Below are positions 1 to 8,146 of a stretch of DNA of 21,198 nt, in pieces. The translations under genes were made by a program, and so were the position numbers. Origin of the DNA: Methanobacteriota archaeon (GTDB taxonomy: Archaea > JACRDV01); NCBI GenBank assembly GCA_024860865.1, contig JACRDV010000096.1, positions 1 to 21,198 on the forward strand, in the 5' to 3' direction. The notes under the pieces were generated by a model. It made no database searches. It was not told the origin of the DNA and saw only the letters and a program-made list of their open reading frames with translations. The stretch's first letter is position 1. Every line of letters starts with the position of its first letter.

Positions 1-829
1 TGAAAGGTCCAGTTAATAATAGATATTCTTGGGCGAACTTTGAAGGATTAATAATTGCTGTAATTACCTTCCAAGAAGTAAACAATAGACCTAAGGCAAT
101 TAAGAAACCAAAAACTTTACCCAATTCAAACATCAGATTTTTTAATTCTAAACTCATTTCTCTTTTCGATACAGCATAAGTTAAAATTGTGACCAAAATC
201 AACCAAGCTGATCCAGAAATGAGGGCAGTCAAAATAAAGTACAATGGCATATGTGCTCCATACCATAGTGCCCTCTCAACGTTGCCAAATACAGCTCCAA
301 GAGTGCTGTGGGCTGCGATAGCTGAGATAACACCTGCTAACCCAAAAATCATTACCCATCTCATGTCCCTTTTAAAAGAAGCCTCTGATTCATCAGTGCT
401 ACCGAGTGCTAACAACCTGTAAAATGATACCTTTAATCCTGAAGTTGTTTTGGCCAATCTTACTATATCCAGTCTGCTCAAGAACCATAGTTCGATTATT
501 AAGAAAACAAAATAAAATGCATAAAAGAAACCCATCCACCACATTGCAGACGATAGATTAGCAGTGAGAATATAATAGATAGGGAGTCTCTCCATACGCC
601 CTAGATGTATTAGAATTGCAATCCATCCTGAAACGAGTGTGACTATAGCAAGGAAGACTCCTCTTCTACCAATGACTTCGTATCTTTTAACACCAAAGAC
701 GTGCCCAACTGAAGTGATCATACACATGCCAGTACTTGAAACCACAAAAAAGACATAAGTTGATACGAGGATATCCCAAGATACTTTTACTTGTGGCAAT
801 TGCGTCAATTGTAATGTATCGATAAGCAT
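1..829 (-). CDS. NrfD/HybB-like polytopic membrane subunit of the hydrogenase (partial)
   Basis: My reading of the minus strand from ATG at 829 gives 276 open codons, running off the left edge without a stop. The product is strongly hydrophobic, with several membrane helices (for example around VSTYVFFVVSSTGMCMI, WWMGFFYAFYFVFLIIELW, and FGLAGVISAIAAHSTLGAVFG). The layout fits the NrfD/PsrC/HybB family, which anchors periplasmic-side Fe-S subunits and passes electrons to the quinone pool. It is the last gene seen of the hydrogenase operon, 27 bases after the HybA-like ferredoxin, the same pairing as HybA-HybB of E. coli hydrogenase 2. A GAGGG stretch just upstream supports the start. An overlapping ATG at 836 is in another frame that soon loses hydrophobic character. 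Family members are usually about 380-400 residues, so roughly a quarter to a third is missing. Family call is firm; the quinone role is inferred from family and context. Confidence 0.85.
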   Translation of the reverse strand, partial: MLIDTLQLTQLPQVKVSWDILVSTYVFFVVSSTGMCMITSVGHVFGVKRYEVIGRRGVFLAIVTLVSGWIAILIHLGRMERLPIYYILTANLSSAMWWMGFFYAFYFVFLIIELWFLSRLDIVRLAKTTSGLKVSFYRLLALGSTDESEASFKRDMRWVMIFGLAGVISAIAAHSTLGAVFGNVERALWYGAHMPLYFILTALISGSAWLILVTILTYAVSKREMSLELKNLMFELGKVFGFLIALGLLFTSWKVITAIINPSKFAQEYLLLTGPF

Positions 830-856
830 CGCTCATTCCCTCTCATTATTTTTTAA

Positions 857-1681
857 TTATGTTTTTGCTTCAATTCTTTTTTCTCTCCAATAGAGAGCAC
901 CCTTTATCAAGCCAATTCCAATCATCGACACTATTCCTAATAGCGGAGAAGGAACAACTGGGTAAATTTTTCCTATATCTGGTATTAACCCAGCTTTAAC
1001 TGGATCAACAGGTAAAACATAAATGACATTTAGTCCACCCCGTTCCTCAAGGCCATAAATGTATGAACCAGGGTTCCTAGCAGCTATATCTTCAGCCATT
1101 TTTACTATTTCATCTCTCTTTTTGAAATGTAATGCATTCCAAGGGCACTGCTGAACACAAGCAGGTTCTAAACCTTTTTCAACTAAGTCATAACAACCAG
1201 AACATTTTCTCGTAACGTTATGTACAGGATCAAATTGAGGCACTTCATATGGACAAGCTACAACACAATATTGACATCCTATGCATATACTGGGATCAAT
1301 ATAGACTAAATCAGTTTTTTCGCTTTTTGTAGCAGCACCAACAGGGCAAACCTCTACGCATTTCGGTTCATGACAATGCATGCATGAATAGCGCATTCGG
1401 ATTTGTTCGCCGTCATGTGCACCTGTGGAAACATATAGCCAAGTTATAGGCGACAAAAAAGTTTCGAAATCATGTGGAAGTTCATTGCGCTCTTTACATC
1501 CAAATTGACAAAGTTCACACCCTGTGCATGCAAACCCATCAAAAAGGATAGCATAACGCTCGCTACTAAATGGTTCGGCAGAAATTTCTTTTAAGCTACT
1601 TGCCATTATAGCTCCAGTTGCAACGCTTGCAATTGATACTTTGATGAACTTGCGCCTAGAAATTTTTATCCTGTTTGGCAT
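857..1681 (-). CDS. HybA-like Tat-exported four-cluster ferredoxin subunit
   Basis: This 274-residue electron-transfer subunit probably links the hydrogenase small subunit to the NrfD-like membrane protein. It begins with a Tat signal (SRRKFIK, residues 8-14, then a hydrophobic stretch). Four ferredoxin-type cysteine groups follow: C52/C55/C58/C62, then CMHCHEPKCVEVC (about 100-112), CIGCQYCVVAC (about 133-143), and CSGC...CVQQC (about 160-179). These would hold four [4Fe-4S] clusters. A single hydrophobic helix near residues 246-264 is a C-terminal anchor, as in HybA. The start overlaps the 3' end of the protease gene by 16 bases and is preceded by a strong GGAGGAGG site, which fixes it. DmsB/PsrB-type subunits share the cluster pattern, but the Tat signal, C-terminal anchor and operon favour HybA. 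Confidence 0.9.
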   Translation of the reverse strand: MPNRIKISRRKFIKVSIASVATGAIMASSLKEISAEPFSSERYAILFDGFACTGCELCQFGCKERNELPHDFETFLSPITWLYVSTGAHDGEQIRMRYSCMHCHEPKCVEVCPVGAATKSEKTDLVYIDPSICIGCQYCVVACPYEVPQFDPVHNVTRKCSGCYDLVEKGLEPACVQQCPWNALHFKKRDEIVKMAEDIAARNPGSYIYGLEERGGLNVIYVLPVDPVKAGLIPDIGKIYPVVPSPLLGIVSMIGIGLIKGALYWREKRIEAKT

Positions 1682-2208
1682 CGGGCCTCCTCCTTTGCCA
1701 TCTCAATAAGTTTAGGCAAGTTCTTTTGGACTGGAAGTGAGAGCTCAATACCCGCCTCCAGTTTAAAAGGCTCGACGCCTAACACTACAATTTTTTGCGG
1801 AAGACGGTATATGTCCTTCGCTGAGAGAATTGCATCAGCAAAAGTTAGCTCATGTAAGCTGAGCGATATATCAAAACCAGGTTTAAAATCTTGTATATTG
1901 AATACAAAACGATGAAGAGCGCCGGGTTCTTTGCCTCCTCTATAAGCATCAATAATTATTGCTTTTTTTCGTTCATTTAAACATTCAAGAAGATCAAAGA
2001 CCCTTGTCCCAACCTCAAAGATATCCACTTTGCTATTAATAGAAGAGTCTTTCATTAACTCATAAGCAACTTGAACTCCTGCGCCATCATCAGACATTGT
2101 TAAGTTTCCGATACCTATTATCACAACAGGTTTTCGAGGTTTATTGTAATCAAACAAATTTTTGCTTGCACTTAACCTCTCAATATCTTGTAGTGTAGAA
2201 CTATCCAA
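1666..2208 (-). CDS. [NiFe] hydrogenase maturation protease (HyaD/HybD/HycI family)
   Basis: A 180-residue peptidase of family M52. After nickel insertion these enzymes remove the C-terminal tail of the hydrogenase large subunit. The diagnostic start motif is GIGNLTMSDDGAGV (about residues 32-45), whose acidic residue helps sense nickel. A second conserved acidic block is DAYRGGKEPG, and the conserved histidine region is LHELTFADAI. There is an N-terminal extension of about 25 residues before the first beta strand, so a shorter start is possible. It lies directly after the large subunit gene, whose product ends with a cleavable tail after DPCLACTVH, so the substrate is almost certainly that protein. 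The 3' end overlaps the start of the ferredoxin gene. Confidence 0.92.
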   Translation of the reverse strand: MDSSTLQDIERLSASKNLFDYNKPRKPVVIIGIGNLTMSDDGAGVQVAYELMKDSSINSKVDIFEVGTRVFDLLECLNERKKAIIIDAYRGGKEPGALHRFVFNIQDFKPGFDISLSLHELTFADAILSAKDIYRLPQKIVVLGVEPFKLEAGIELSLPVQKNLPKLIEMAKEEARCQTG

Positions 2209-2227
2209 TTGATTACCTCAAATTTTT

Positions 2228-3826
2228 TCACCTAATTTGTATCTGGTACCTTTTCTTGTTATCAGCATCGAAAACATGTACTGTACATGCAAGGCATGGA
2301 TCGAAACTTCTAACAGTTCTTCCTATGTTGGTAAGTATCGGGTTCCCTTTAGCATCATTAGGAACTGGCACACCAATTAGTGCTGACTCTATTGGCCCTT
2401 TTTGGTCTAAATGATCTCTTGGAGCAGCATTCCACGAAGTGGCAGCAATGATGTTGTACAAAGAAATTTTTTTGTCCTTGACAGTAACCCAGTGGCCAAG
2501 AGCTCCACGCGGAGCCTCCCAAAGACCAACGCCTTTGTAAGTTCCATCCTTCATTATGTTTGGAGATTTAGGAAGTGCTGTTGGAAGACTTGGATCCAAC
2601 TCTCCTATCCATCGCAATAAAACGCCTTCAACTCCAAAGGACGGTGCACCAATAAACCATAGTGTTTCTTGGACTCTTGCCATAAAACGGCTGAGAGTAT
2701 TTGCAGCAGTATCAGAAGGTTTCCCATTTTCATCGACCCTTAAGTCAAATGGATTTTTGTACATTTTTCTATTAATTACCAACCTTGCCAGTGGACCTAC
2801 TTCAAGTGGGACCCAATTTTCCGCCAAATTATACCGCACGCCTTTAGCCCAGGAATATTTCGGATACTCGGGTGTAGGAATCGGACTGTTCAAGCCAATT
2901 GACTTGACATTTGGATGCGGTGTTGCTTCCTCACCTATATAAACAGCAGTTTTTTCATTCCCCATGTCCGGATTATACCATGAACGCGCTATCGTTTCGC
3001 CAACATTTTTCTGATCAACCAAGTAATCGGAGCCAGCATGATATACTCCACCAGGCACAATTAGTTTGCCTGTCTCTCCAAGTGCATCCAACCATCCATA
3101 GGCAATAAAGTTGTTTAGTCCTTTACCGAAGGTATTCGCACCAACATATTTTATCATAATCTCTTCAAGATTTGCTACAGCAGGCACTAGTGTTGAATCA
3201 ACCCATTGCTGAACGCTTAGAACTCGAGTCATAATTTGCCCGGCTAGTTTGACAGTTATCGCTTGTCCTACCCCTCCTGGTGCCCAAGTATGATCGAAAA
3301 CAGCTCTCCCACCCAATAAAGCAAGACAAGTCATCATGGTGCGCTGATGGAATACCGCTTCTTTGTAGATTTTACCGGTTAAAAAGTTAAATGCCTTCAC
3401 CGTCTCGATGTATTTTGAGGGCCAACCTGACATATCCACGCCATCATTTCTTAATACGTCATAGCTATAGTCTGGTCCCGCTAATGCCACCACATGCAAC
3501 GCATGATCATAAACTATCTCTATCGCTGCCTGAAGGTTCCTCAGCATTATGGCACCTTTAGGGATTTCATTAGTGATTCCAAAGGCATTTTCTATAGCAC
3601 GCGTAGATGCAGTTCGGTGAACGTTATGACAGACACCGCAAACTCTAGCAGTTATTACGGGCGCATCCCTTGGATCTCGACCAAGAAGAATTTGTTCAAC
3701 GCCGCGGTACATCATTGCTGTGGACCAAGCATCTGTGACTTTACCATCTTCAACTTTAACATTAATCGCTAGTGCTCCTTCAATCCTAGTCATCGGATCT
3801 ATCGTGATGATCTGAGGGCTAGCCAT
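2228..3826 (-). CDS. Group 1 [NiFe] hydrogenase large (catalytic) subunit
   Basis: Catalytic subunit that splits H2 at the Ni-Fe(CN)2CO centre. Both nickel-binding motifs are intact: RVCGVCHNVH near the N-terminus (two Cys and a His) and DPCLACTVH near the C-terminus. The 15 residues after that His form the tail removed by the maturation protease encoded next. The early TRIEG motif with its conserved Glu is also present. There are three possible starts: GTG at 3835, ATG at 3832 (TGATG overlap with the small-subunit stop) and ATG at 3826. The GGAG site at 3838-3835 sits 8 bases before 3826 but only 2 before 3832, so I prefer 3826; this changes only two or three residues. The protein has no signal peptide and would be co-exported with the Tat-bearing small subunit. 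Length (about 532) suits group 1 enzymes. Confidence 0.95.
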   Translation of the reverse strand: MASPQIITIDPMTRIEGALAINVKVEDGKVTDAWSTAMMYRGVEQILLGRDPRDAPVITARVCGVCHNVHRTASTRAIENAFGITNEIPKGAIMLRNLQAAIEIVYDHALHVVALAGPDYSYDVLRNDGVDMSGWPSKYIETVKAFNFLTGKIYKEAVFHQRTMMTCLALLGGRAVFDHTWAPGGVGQAITVKLAGQIMTRVLSVQQWVDSTLVPAVANLEEIMIKYVGANTFGKGLNNFIAYGWLDALGETGKLIVPGGVYHAGSDYLVDQKNVGETIARSWYNPDMGNEKTAVYIGEEATPHPNVKSIGLNSPIPTPEYPKYSWAKGVRYNLAENWVPLEVGPLARLVINRKMYKNPFDLRVDENGKPSDTAANTLSRFMARVQETLWFIGAPSFGVEGVLLRWIGELDPSLPTALPKSPNIMKDGTYKGVGLWEAPRGALGHWVTVKDKKISLYNIIAATSWNAAPRDHLDQKGPIESALIGVPVPNDAKGNPILTNIGRTVRSFDPCLACTVHVFDADNKKRYQIQIR

Positions 3827-3831
3827 ATCCA

Positions 3832-5100
3832 TCACTCCTTTTTACTCCCAACTTTTTCTTCCTCCTCGACTTTTTTTCGCCGCGTTGCATAAGCATAAAG
3901 CGCATATAAAGCAGTAGCCGCTGCAACGGAGCCCAAAAATATTCCGGAAGATTTTGTTCTAGTTATAAGTGGGGGAGTGGGTAACAGAGGTGGTTTAGGC
4001 AAGATCGCTATTCTCTCAGATAACGGAACATAGAAATCTCTAGTTGGACTATCTGGGTAATTTGGATTTGCGCAACCTTCACAAGGTACGCCTGACTGGT
4101 TAAACCAGCTAACCCCTTCTGCTTGAGAATTCCATTTACGAGTTGGGCAATCATTGAATGTAACTGGACCCTTACAGCCTAGCAAAAGAAAGCAACCAGC
4201 GCCTTTCTCACCAGGCTTAGTTGGGAAAGGATCATTCAGATTGCCGCTGTACTGGTCAAAACTAGTTAAGAATTCTCCTCTATCAAAGAAACCACGGTAT
4301 TGGCATTGATCATGAATTAATCTCCCATAGAAAGCCTTTGGTCTTCCAAGCTCATCGAGTTCTGGTATGTTACCATAAATCAAATCAACCACTGTTAAAA
4401 AGAAGTGGTCAGGATGGACTGGACAACTTGGTAAATTCACAACGGCTGGGACTACTTTCTTGCTCACATCGACACCGAGCTGTTTTAAAGCATCTGCAAT
4501 ACCTAATGCACCAGTTGGATTTGTATTCTCTGGAAGTCCATAAATTGGAGACACTGATCTATATCCATAAATTTGAGCTGAACCCCTTGGTATCCCTCCA
4601 AAAGCTGCAGCCGTGCCAACTGCAACTATAGCATCCGCAGCACCTGCAGCCTGCTTCAGAAGGTCTGTGAATGGACGCCGTTTATTTTCTCTGTAATCCC
4701 AGTAAGTTTCAAAAAGGCCGTTCTCAGCCATTGGAACTGATCCTTCAACAACGAGCACTTTAGGATGAAGTGGTCCTTCTATGAAATTGTCGATCTTCTC
4801 AGCTGCATTTTTGCCCATCTCGACAGTGATGGGGATTAGAAAATCAAGTTGGGTACCCAATTGAACAGCTGCATAGAGGTCAGGATTTGCTCCCTGCAGT
4901 AATGAAACTGCACATCCCTCGCAAGCTTGCCCGTCTAAAATTATAACTTGATTCCTAGCGAAAGCCTGTTTTAAAGCCCTAGCTATTTCAACTGAGTAAT
5001 TTGATAGAACTGTTGATGCACCAACAAGTGCAGCTAATTTTAAGAATTCTCGCCTAGTAACTCTCCATTCAGGTTTTAAAAGTGTTGGAAAGTTTACCAT
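3832..5100 (-). CDS. Group 1 [NiFe] hydrogenase small (Fe-S) subunit with Tat signal and membrane anchor
   Basis: This 422-residue subunit passes electrons from the active site through three Fe-S clusters. A Tat signal, TRREFLK (residues 15-21), is followed by a hydrophobic segment. Proximal-cluster ligands C60 and C63 (CEGC) and C226 (PSCPVHP) are present. The usual Cys in the GTCAxxGG motif is Ala164 here (GTAAAFGG). Distal ligands H263, C266, C303, C309 and medial ligands C318, C340, C343 are all present. CEGC, rather than a six-cysteine pattern, argues against the O2-tolerant proximal cluster. A hydrophobic helix at about 385-405 followed by RRKK is a C-terminal anchor. A GGAGGT site 8 bases upstream supports the start. 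It is first in the operon, and its stop overlaps the large-subunit start region. The fold and role are sure; the coordination of the proximal cluster is not. Confidence 0.95.
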   Translation of the reverse strand: MVNFPTLLKPEWRVTRREFLKLAALVGASTVLSNYSVEIARALKQAFARNQVIILDGQACEGCAVSLLQGANPDLYAAVQLGTQLDFLIPITVEMGKNAAEKIDNFIEGPLHPKVLVVEGSVPMAENGLFETYWDYRENKRRPFTDLLKQAAGAADAIVAVGTAAAFGGIPRGSAQIYGYRSVSPIYGLPENTNPTGALGIADALKQLGVDVSKKVVPAVVNLPSCPVHPDHFFLTVVDLIYGNIPELDELGRPKAFYGRLIHDQCQYRGFFDRGEFLTSFDQYSGNLNDPFPTKPGEKGAGCFLLLGCKGPVTFNDCPTRKWNSQAEGVSWFNQSGVPCEGCANPNYPDSPTRDFYVPLSERIAILPKPPLLPTPPLITRTKSSGIFLGSVAAATALYALYAYATRRKKVEEEEKVGSKKE

Positions 5101-5446
5101 ACTTTTTAACCTCCAAAATCTTTCGTTAATAAAAAGATCATTTCGGATTTATGTGTCGTAACCCTTAGTTCTGCAAAATTAAATTGAAAACAAAAAGAAC
5201 CACAGCAATAACTTTGAGCGCCTAAAAATTTAGAGAAATCTCGGCTAGAGAGCATAGAACTCTCTTTATTGCTCATGATTTCCTCTATTTAAATTCAATA
5301 TGCATCCAAAAAAACAAAAGTCTGTTTATTACATAGAGAATAAGTTATATAAAGTTATATAAAAATGTCTTTTTTTGATTATAATAAAAATCTTAATATA
5401 AAATTCTAAATAATTTTTTATCAATAATTTTTTTAGTTGGATTAGG
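5101..5446. promoter_or_regulatory. Divergent control region between hydrogenase and hyp genes
   Basis: This gene-free AT-rich stretch separates the hydrogenase operon (leftward) from hypA-hypD (rightward). For hypA, TTAATATAAA at 5393-5402 is a plausible TATA box, giving a leader of roughly 20-25 bases. A perfect tandem repeat of the 10-mer GTTATATAAA lies at 5344-5363; its reverse strand could be a TATA box for a long-leader hydrogenase transcript. Two small inverted repeats, GAGA-AA-TCTC (5233-5242) and AGAGAG-CATAGAA-CTCTCT (5247-5265), would fall in that leader. No coding sequence is apparent. Confidence 0.5.
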
Positions 5447-5824
5447 ATGCATGAGTATTCGATAACTTCACAAATAGTGGAAAATGTTCTTCAGGAAGCA
5501 AAAAAACATGATGCTAAGAAAATTTTTGAAGTACACTTAGTTATAGGCAAATTTACATTTCTTGGCATAGAGCAAGTTAGATTTTCGTATGAAATCTTAG
5601 TAAAAGGTACGATAATGGAGGGCTCAAAGCTCTACATCGAAGAAAGAAATGGCGTAGTGAAATGTGCTGGTTGTGGTTATGAAGGTACAATCATGTACGA
5701 GGATGACCCAAAATATCACATTTTGTTTCCAACGCTTTATTGCCCTAAATGCAGGAGCAAAGTTGACTTGATTGAAGGGAAAGAATGCATAATAAAAAGT
5801 GTCAAGTTAATGCGTGATAAATAA
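5447..5824 (+). CDS. hypA: Hydrogenase nickel-insertion protein HypA
   Basis: A 125-residue cytoplasmic nickel metallochaperone that delivers Ni, normally with the GTPase HypB, to the hydrogenase large-subunit precursor. It starts with MHEYS, whose His2 is the conserved nickel ligand. Two zinc-binding pairs are intact: C73/C76 (CAGC) and C99/C102 (CPKC). Length is typical of the family. The gene is divergent from the hydrogenase structural genes and two bases upstream of hypD, so the two are co-transcribed and probably translationally coupled. hypB is not in the window. Confidence 0.96.
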   Translation: MHEYSITSQIVENVLQEAKKHDAKKIFEVHLVIGKFTFLGIEQVRFSYEILVKGTIMEGSKLYIEERNGVVKCAGCGYEGTIMYEDDPKYHILFPTLYCPKCRSKVDLIEGKECIIKSVKLMRDK

Positions 5825-5826
5825 TT

Positions 5827-6915
5827 ATGTTTAGATACAGAAACAAAGAAGTTGCTCAAAAAATTGTTAAACGATTAAAAGAAATGAACCTCAATATTCG
5901 AATTATGCACGTATGTGGTACACATCAAGACACTCTTGTTCGCTACGGGTTAGATACCTTGTTTAGAGAATGCGGCGTTGAAATGAGACAAGGACCTGGT
6001 TGCCCCATCTGCGTCACTACGCCCAAAGAGTACGAAGAAGCAATTACCTTGGCTAGAGAAGGGAAAGTCGTTGCTACTTTTGGAGATGCTATTCGGGTTC
6101 CGGGAATAACGAAATCTTTAGCAGATATGCGCACAGAAGGCAATGATATAAGGGTTGTTTACAGCATTGAAGATGCGGTGAATAGCGCGAAAGAAACTCA
6201 AAATGACGTAATTTTTCTGGCAATTGGATTTGAAACAACTGCACCCAGCACAGCTGCTACACTATTAAGTGATTTGCCGAATAATTTCTCTATCCTTACT
6301 TGCCATCGTTACGTTCCGCCTGCACTAAAGGCATTAATGGAGATGGGTGAACTTAAGTTGCATGGACTTATCGATCCAGGCCATGTGAGCACAGTCATCG
6401 GCATGAAGCCATATGAAGAAATTTCTAAAAAATATCACGTTCCACAAGTTATAGCTGGATTTGAACCTTTAGATATGTTAATGGGAGTATACATGCTTGC
6501 TCGTCAAATTAAAAATGGTGAAGCTAAAGTAGAAAATGAATACACACGATCTGTTCGATATGAAGGCAATGCCAAAGCGATTCAAGTTATGAATGAGGTC
6601 TTTGAACCATTTGATTTAGTTTGGCGTGGATTTTCGATAATTCCAAATTCTGGCATGAAATTAAAACGAAGATTTGAAGAATATAATGCGAAAAAAATTT
6701 ATGAAGATGAACTTAAGAGCGTTGAAGAAATTAAATTTGAAAAGCCAAAGGGATGCAGATGCGATGAGATTTTAAGGGGATTAGTTGAATCGAAGGATTG
6801 CCCGCTATTTGGTCGAGCATGTACTCCACAGCATCCTGTTGGACCCTGCATGGTTTCTGTAGAAGGCTCTTGCAATATCGAGTATAAGTATGGAACAAAA
6901 AAAATCCAAACTTAA
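5827..6915 (+). CDS. hypD: Hydrogenase maturation factor HypD
   Basis: This 362-residue Fe-S protein forms, with HypC, the scaffold on which the Fe(CN)2CO group is assembled. Family landmarks are all visible: HVCGTHQDT with C30, GPGCPICV with C59 and C62, GFETTAP, and the C-terminal cysteine-rich block GCRCDEILRG ... CPLFG ... CTP ... PVGPCMVS ... C that houses the [4Fe-4S] cluster. Length is typical. It follows hypA by two bases and converges on hypE, whose stop lies only four bases beyond. The partner HypC is not encoded here and must lie elsewhere. Confidence 0.97.
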   Translation: MFRYRNKEVAQKIVKRLKEMNLNIRIMHVCGTHQDTLVRYGLDTLFRECGVEMRQGPGCPICVTTPKEYEEAITLAREGKVVATFGDAIRVPGITKSLADMRTEGNDIRVVYSIEDAVNSAKETQNDVIFLAIGFETTAPSTAATLLSDLPNNFSILTCHRYVPPALKALMEMGELKLHGLIDPGHVSTVIGMKPYEEISKKYHVPQVIAGFEPLDMLMGVYMLARQIKNGEAKVENEYTRSVRYEGNAKAIQVMNEVFEPFDLVWRGFSIIPNSGMKLKRRFEEYNAKKIYEDELKSVEEIKFEKPKGCRCDEILRGLVESKDCPLFGRACTPQHPVGPCMVSVEGSCNIEYKYGTKKIQT

Positions 6916-6919
6916 GCAT

Positions 6920-7984
6920 TTAGCAAATTCTTGGAACCGGATCTCCCGCTGGAGGTGCAAGAATCCTCTTGCCTCCAACACTTGTCTCAAGTACAACTTC
7001 TTTAAATTTTTTAGTCGCTTCTCCTATTATTTGAGCATCTTTGCCTTCTTTAGTCTCTTTTAAGACAGCTAATACTTCTTCAGCCTTTGGGGGTACAACT
7101 GCTATCACAACTTTTCCCTCATTTCCGATTTCTAGCGGGTCTATGCCCAACATTTCACAAGCAGCTCTAACGCCTCCGTGGATTGGAATGTTATCTTCCT
7201 GCACCAATATCCCAATATTTGACTTTTCGCTCCATTCATTAAGCGTATTTGCTAAGCCACCTCTAGTTGGATCTTTCATTGCTACAACACCACCTACATC
7301 CAAAAGTTGTGCAATCAATTTGTTCAATGGGGCCACATCAGAAGTAATTTCACTTTCAAAACCGTAACCTTCACGGAATGATAATATAGCTATTCCATGA
7401 TCTCCCACTGCTCCAGAAACGATTATTTTATCTCCTTCTTTCAAATTTGAATCGAGAAGCCAACGTGAATTAAATTCTCGGTACTTCTTCACTTCTGTAA
7501 TATTTTTTTCTAATGCATTATTTCGCTTGCCAATTCCAGAAGTGTTTATAAAAAATTTTTCTAAAGCTCCTTTTTCAACTACTTTCGTGTCACCAGTAAT
7601 GATGTGTATACCAGCTTCTCTACAAGTTTCACTCATACTTTTTAAAATTTTTTCAAAATCGGTCACTGGAAAACCTTCTTCAAAAATAAACCCTGCAGAA
7701 AGTGCTATTGGCTCAGCACCCATCACAGCTATATCGTTAATCGTGCCCGCAACAGCTAATCTTCCGATATCTCCGCCTGGAAAAAATAGAGGTTTCACTG
7801 TATGGGAATCAGATTTTAAAACTATGTCATCAATTACAGCCGCATCATCAAGCGCTTCAAGCGGAACTTCAGCATCACTTCCGCCTAAATACTTTAGTAT
7901 GTATCTCTTGATCAGCTCTTGCATGATTGTTCCGCCAGCACCATGCGCAAGAGTAATGCGCTTCAATGTTTCATCGTTTTTCAT
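6920..7984 (-). CDS. hypE: Hydrogenase maturation factor HypE
   Basis: A 354-residue PurM/AIR-synthase-like ATPase. HypE dehydrates a thiocarboxamide on its C-terminal cysteine to thiocyanate, which supplies cyanide for the Fe centre. The N-terminus has LAHGAGGTIMQELI, followed by DDAAVIDD, GTINDIAVMGA and ITGDTKVVEKG, all typical ATP-binding segments. The protein ends in PRIC, the carbamoyl-accepting cysteine terminus. HypF, which supplies the carbamoyl group, is not in the window. A TTTAATAA box on the minus strand at 8016-8009 lies 25-32 bases before the ATG, so the transcript may be leaderless and separate from hypA-hypD. Confidence 0.97.
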   Translation of the reverse strand: MKNDETLKRITLAHGAGGTIMQELIKRYILKYLGGSDAEVPLEALDDAAVIDDIVLKSDSHTVKPLFFPGGDIGRLAVAGTINDIAVMGAEPIALSAGFIFEEGFPVTDFEKILKSMSETCREAGIHIITGDTKVVEKGALEKFFINTSGIGKRNNALEKNITEVKKYREFNSRWLLDSNLKEGDKIIVSGAVGDHGIAILSFREGYGFESEITSDVAPLNKLIAQLLDVGGVVAMKDPTRGGLANTLNEWSEKSNIGILVQEDNIPIHGGVRAACEMLGIDPLEIGNEGKVVIAVVPPKAEEVLAVLKETKEGKDAQIIGEATKKFKEVVLETSVGGKRILAPPAGDPVPRIC

Positions 7985-8008
7985 GATAACACTTTATTGT
8001 ATAAGATA

Positions 8009-8016
8009 TTATTAAA
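8009..8016 (-). promoter_or_regulatory. Putative TATA box of hypE
   Basis: On the minus strand the bases read TTTAATAA, 25-32 bases before the hypE ATG at 7984. That spacing would put the transcription start at or next to the start codon. The assignment rests on position and composition only, in an AT-rich region. Confidence 0.4.
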
Positions 8017-8146
8017 TTTGATTAACAGTTTTACAATAGAAATATTAAATAAAAATTAATCCTATGTTTAATTTATCTTTAGGTCTTTAACTTATCTTAA
8101 AAACTGAACTGCTTTGAAACATCCAAAAATAACGAACAATTCTTCT

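Noticed and set aside
189-422. Plus-strand open frame of 77 codons near the left edge
   Set aside because: It lies antisense within the NrfD-like gene, whose minus-strand translation shows clear membrane helices.
2411-4631. Several plus-strand frames of 65-128 codons
   Set aside because: All are antisense to the hydrogenase large and small subunit genes, which have intact family motifs.
5344-5363. Start of a CRISPR array
   Set aside because: Only two contiguous 10-base units with no spacers; no other repeats of this kind were seen in the window.
7041-8015. Plus-strand frames of 108 and 162 codons
   Set aside because: They are shadows of hypE; their composition (Ser/Pro/Ile-rich) is typical of antisense reading.
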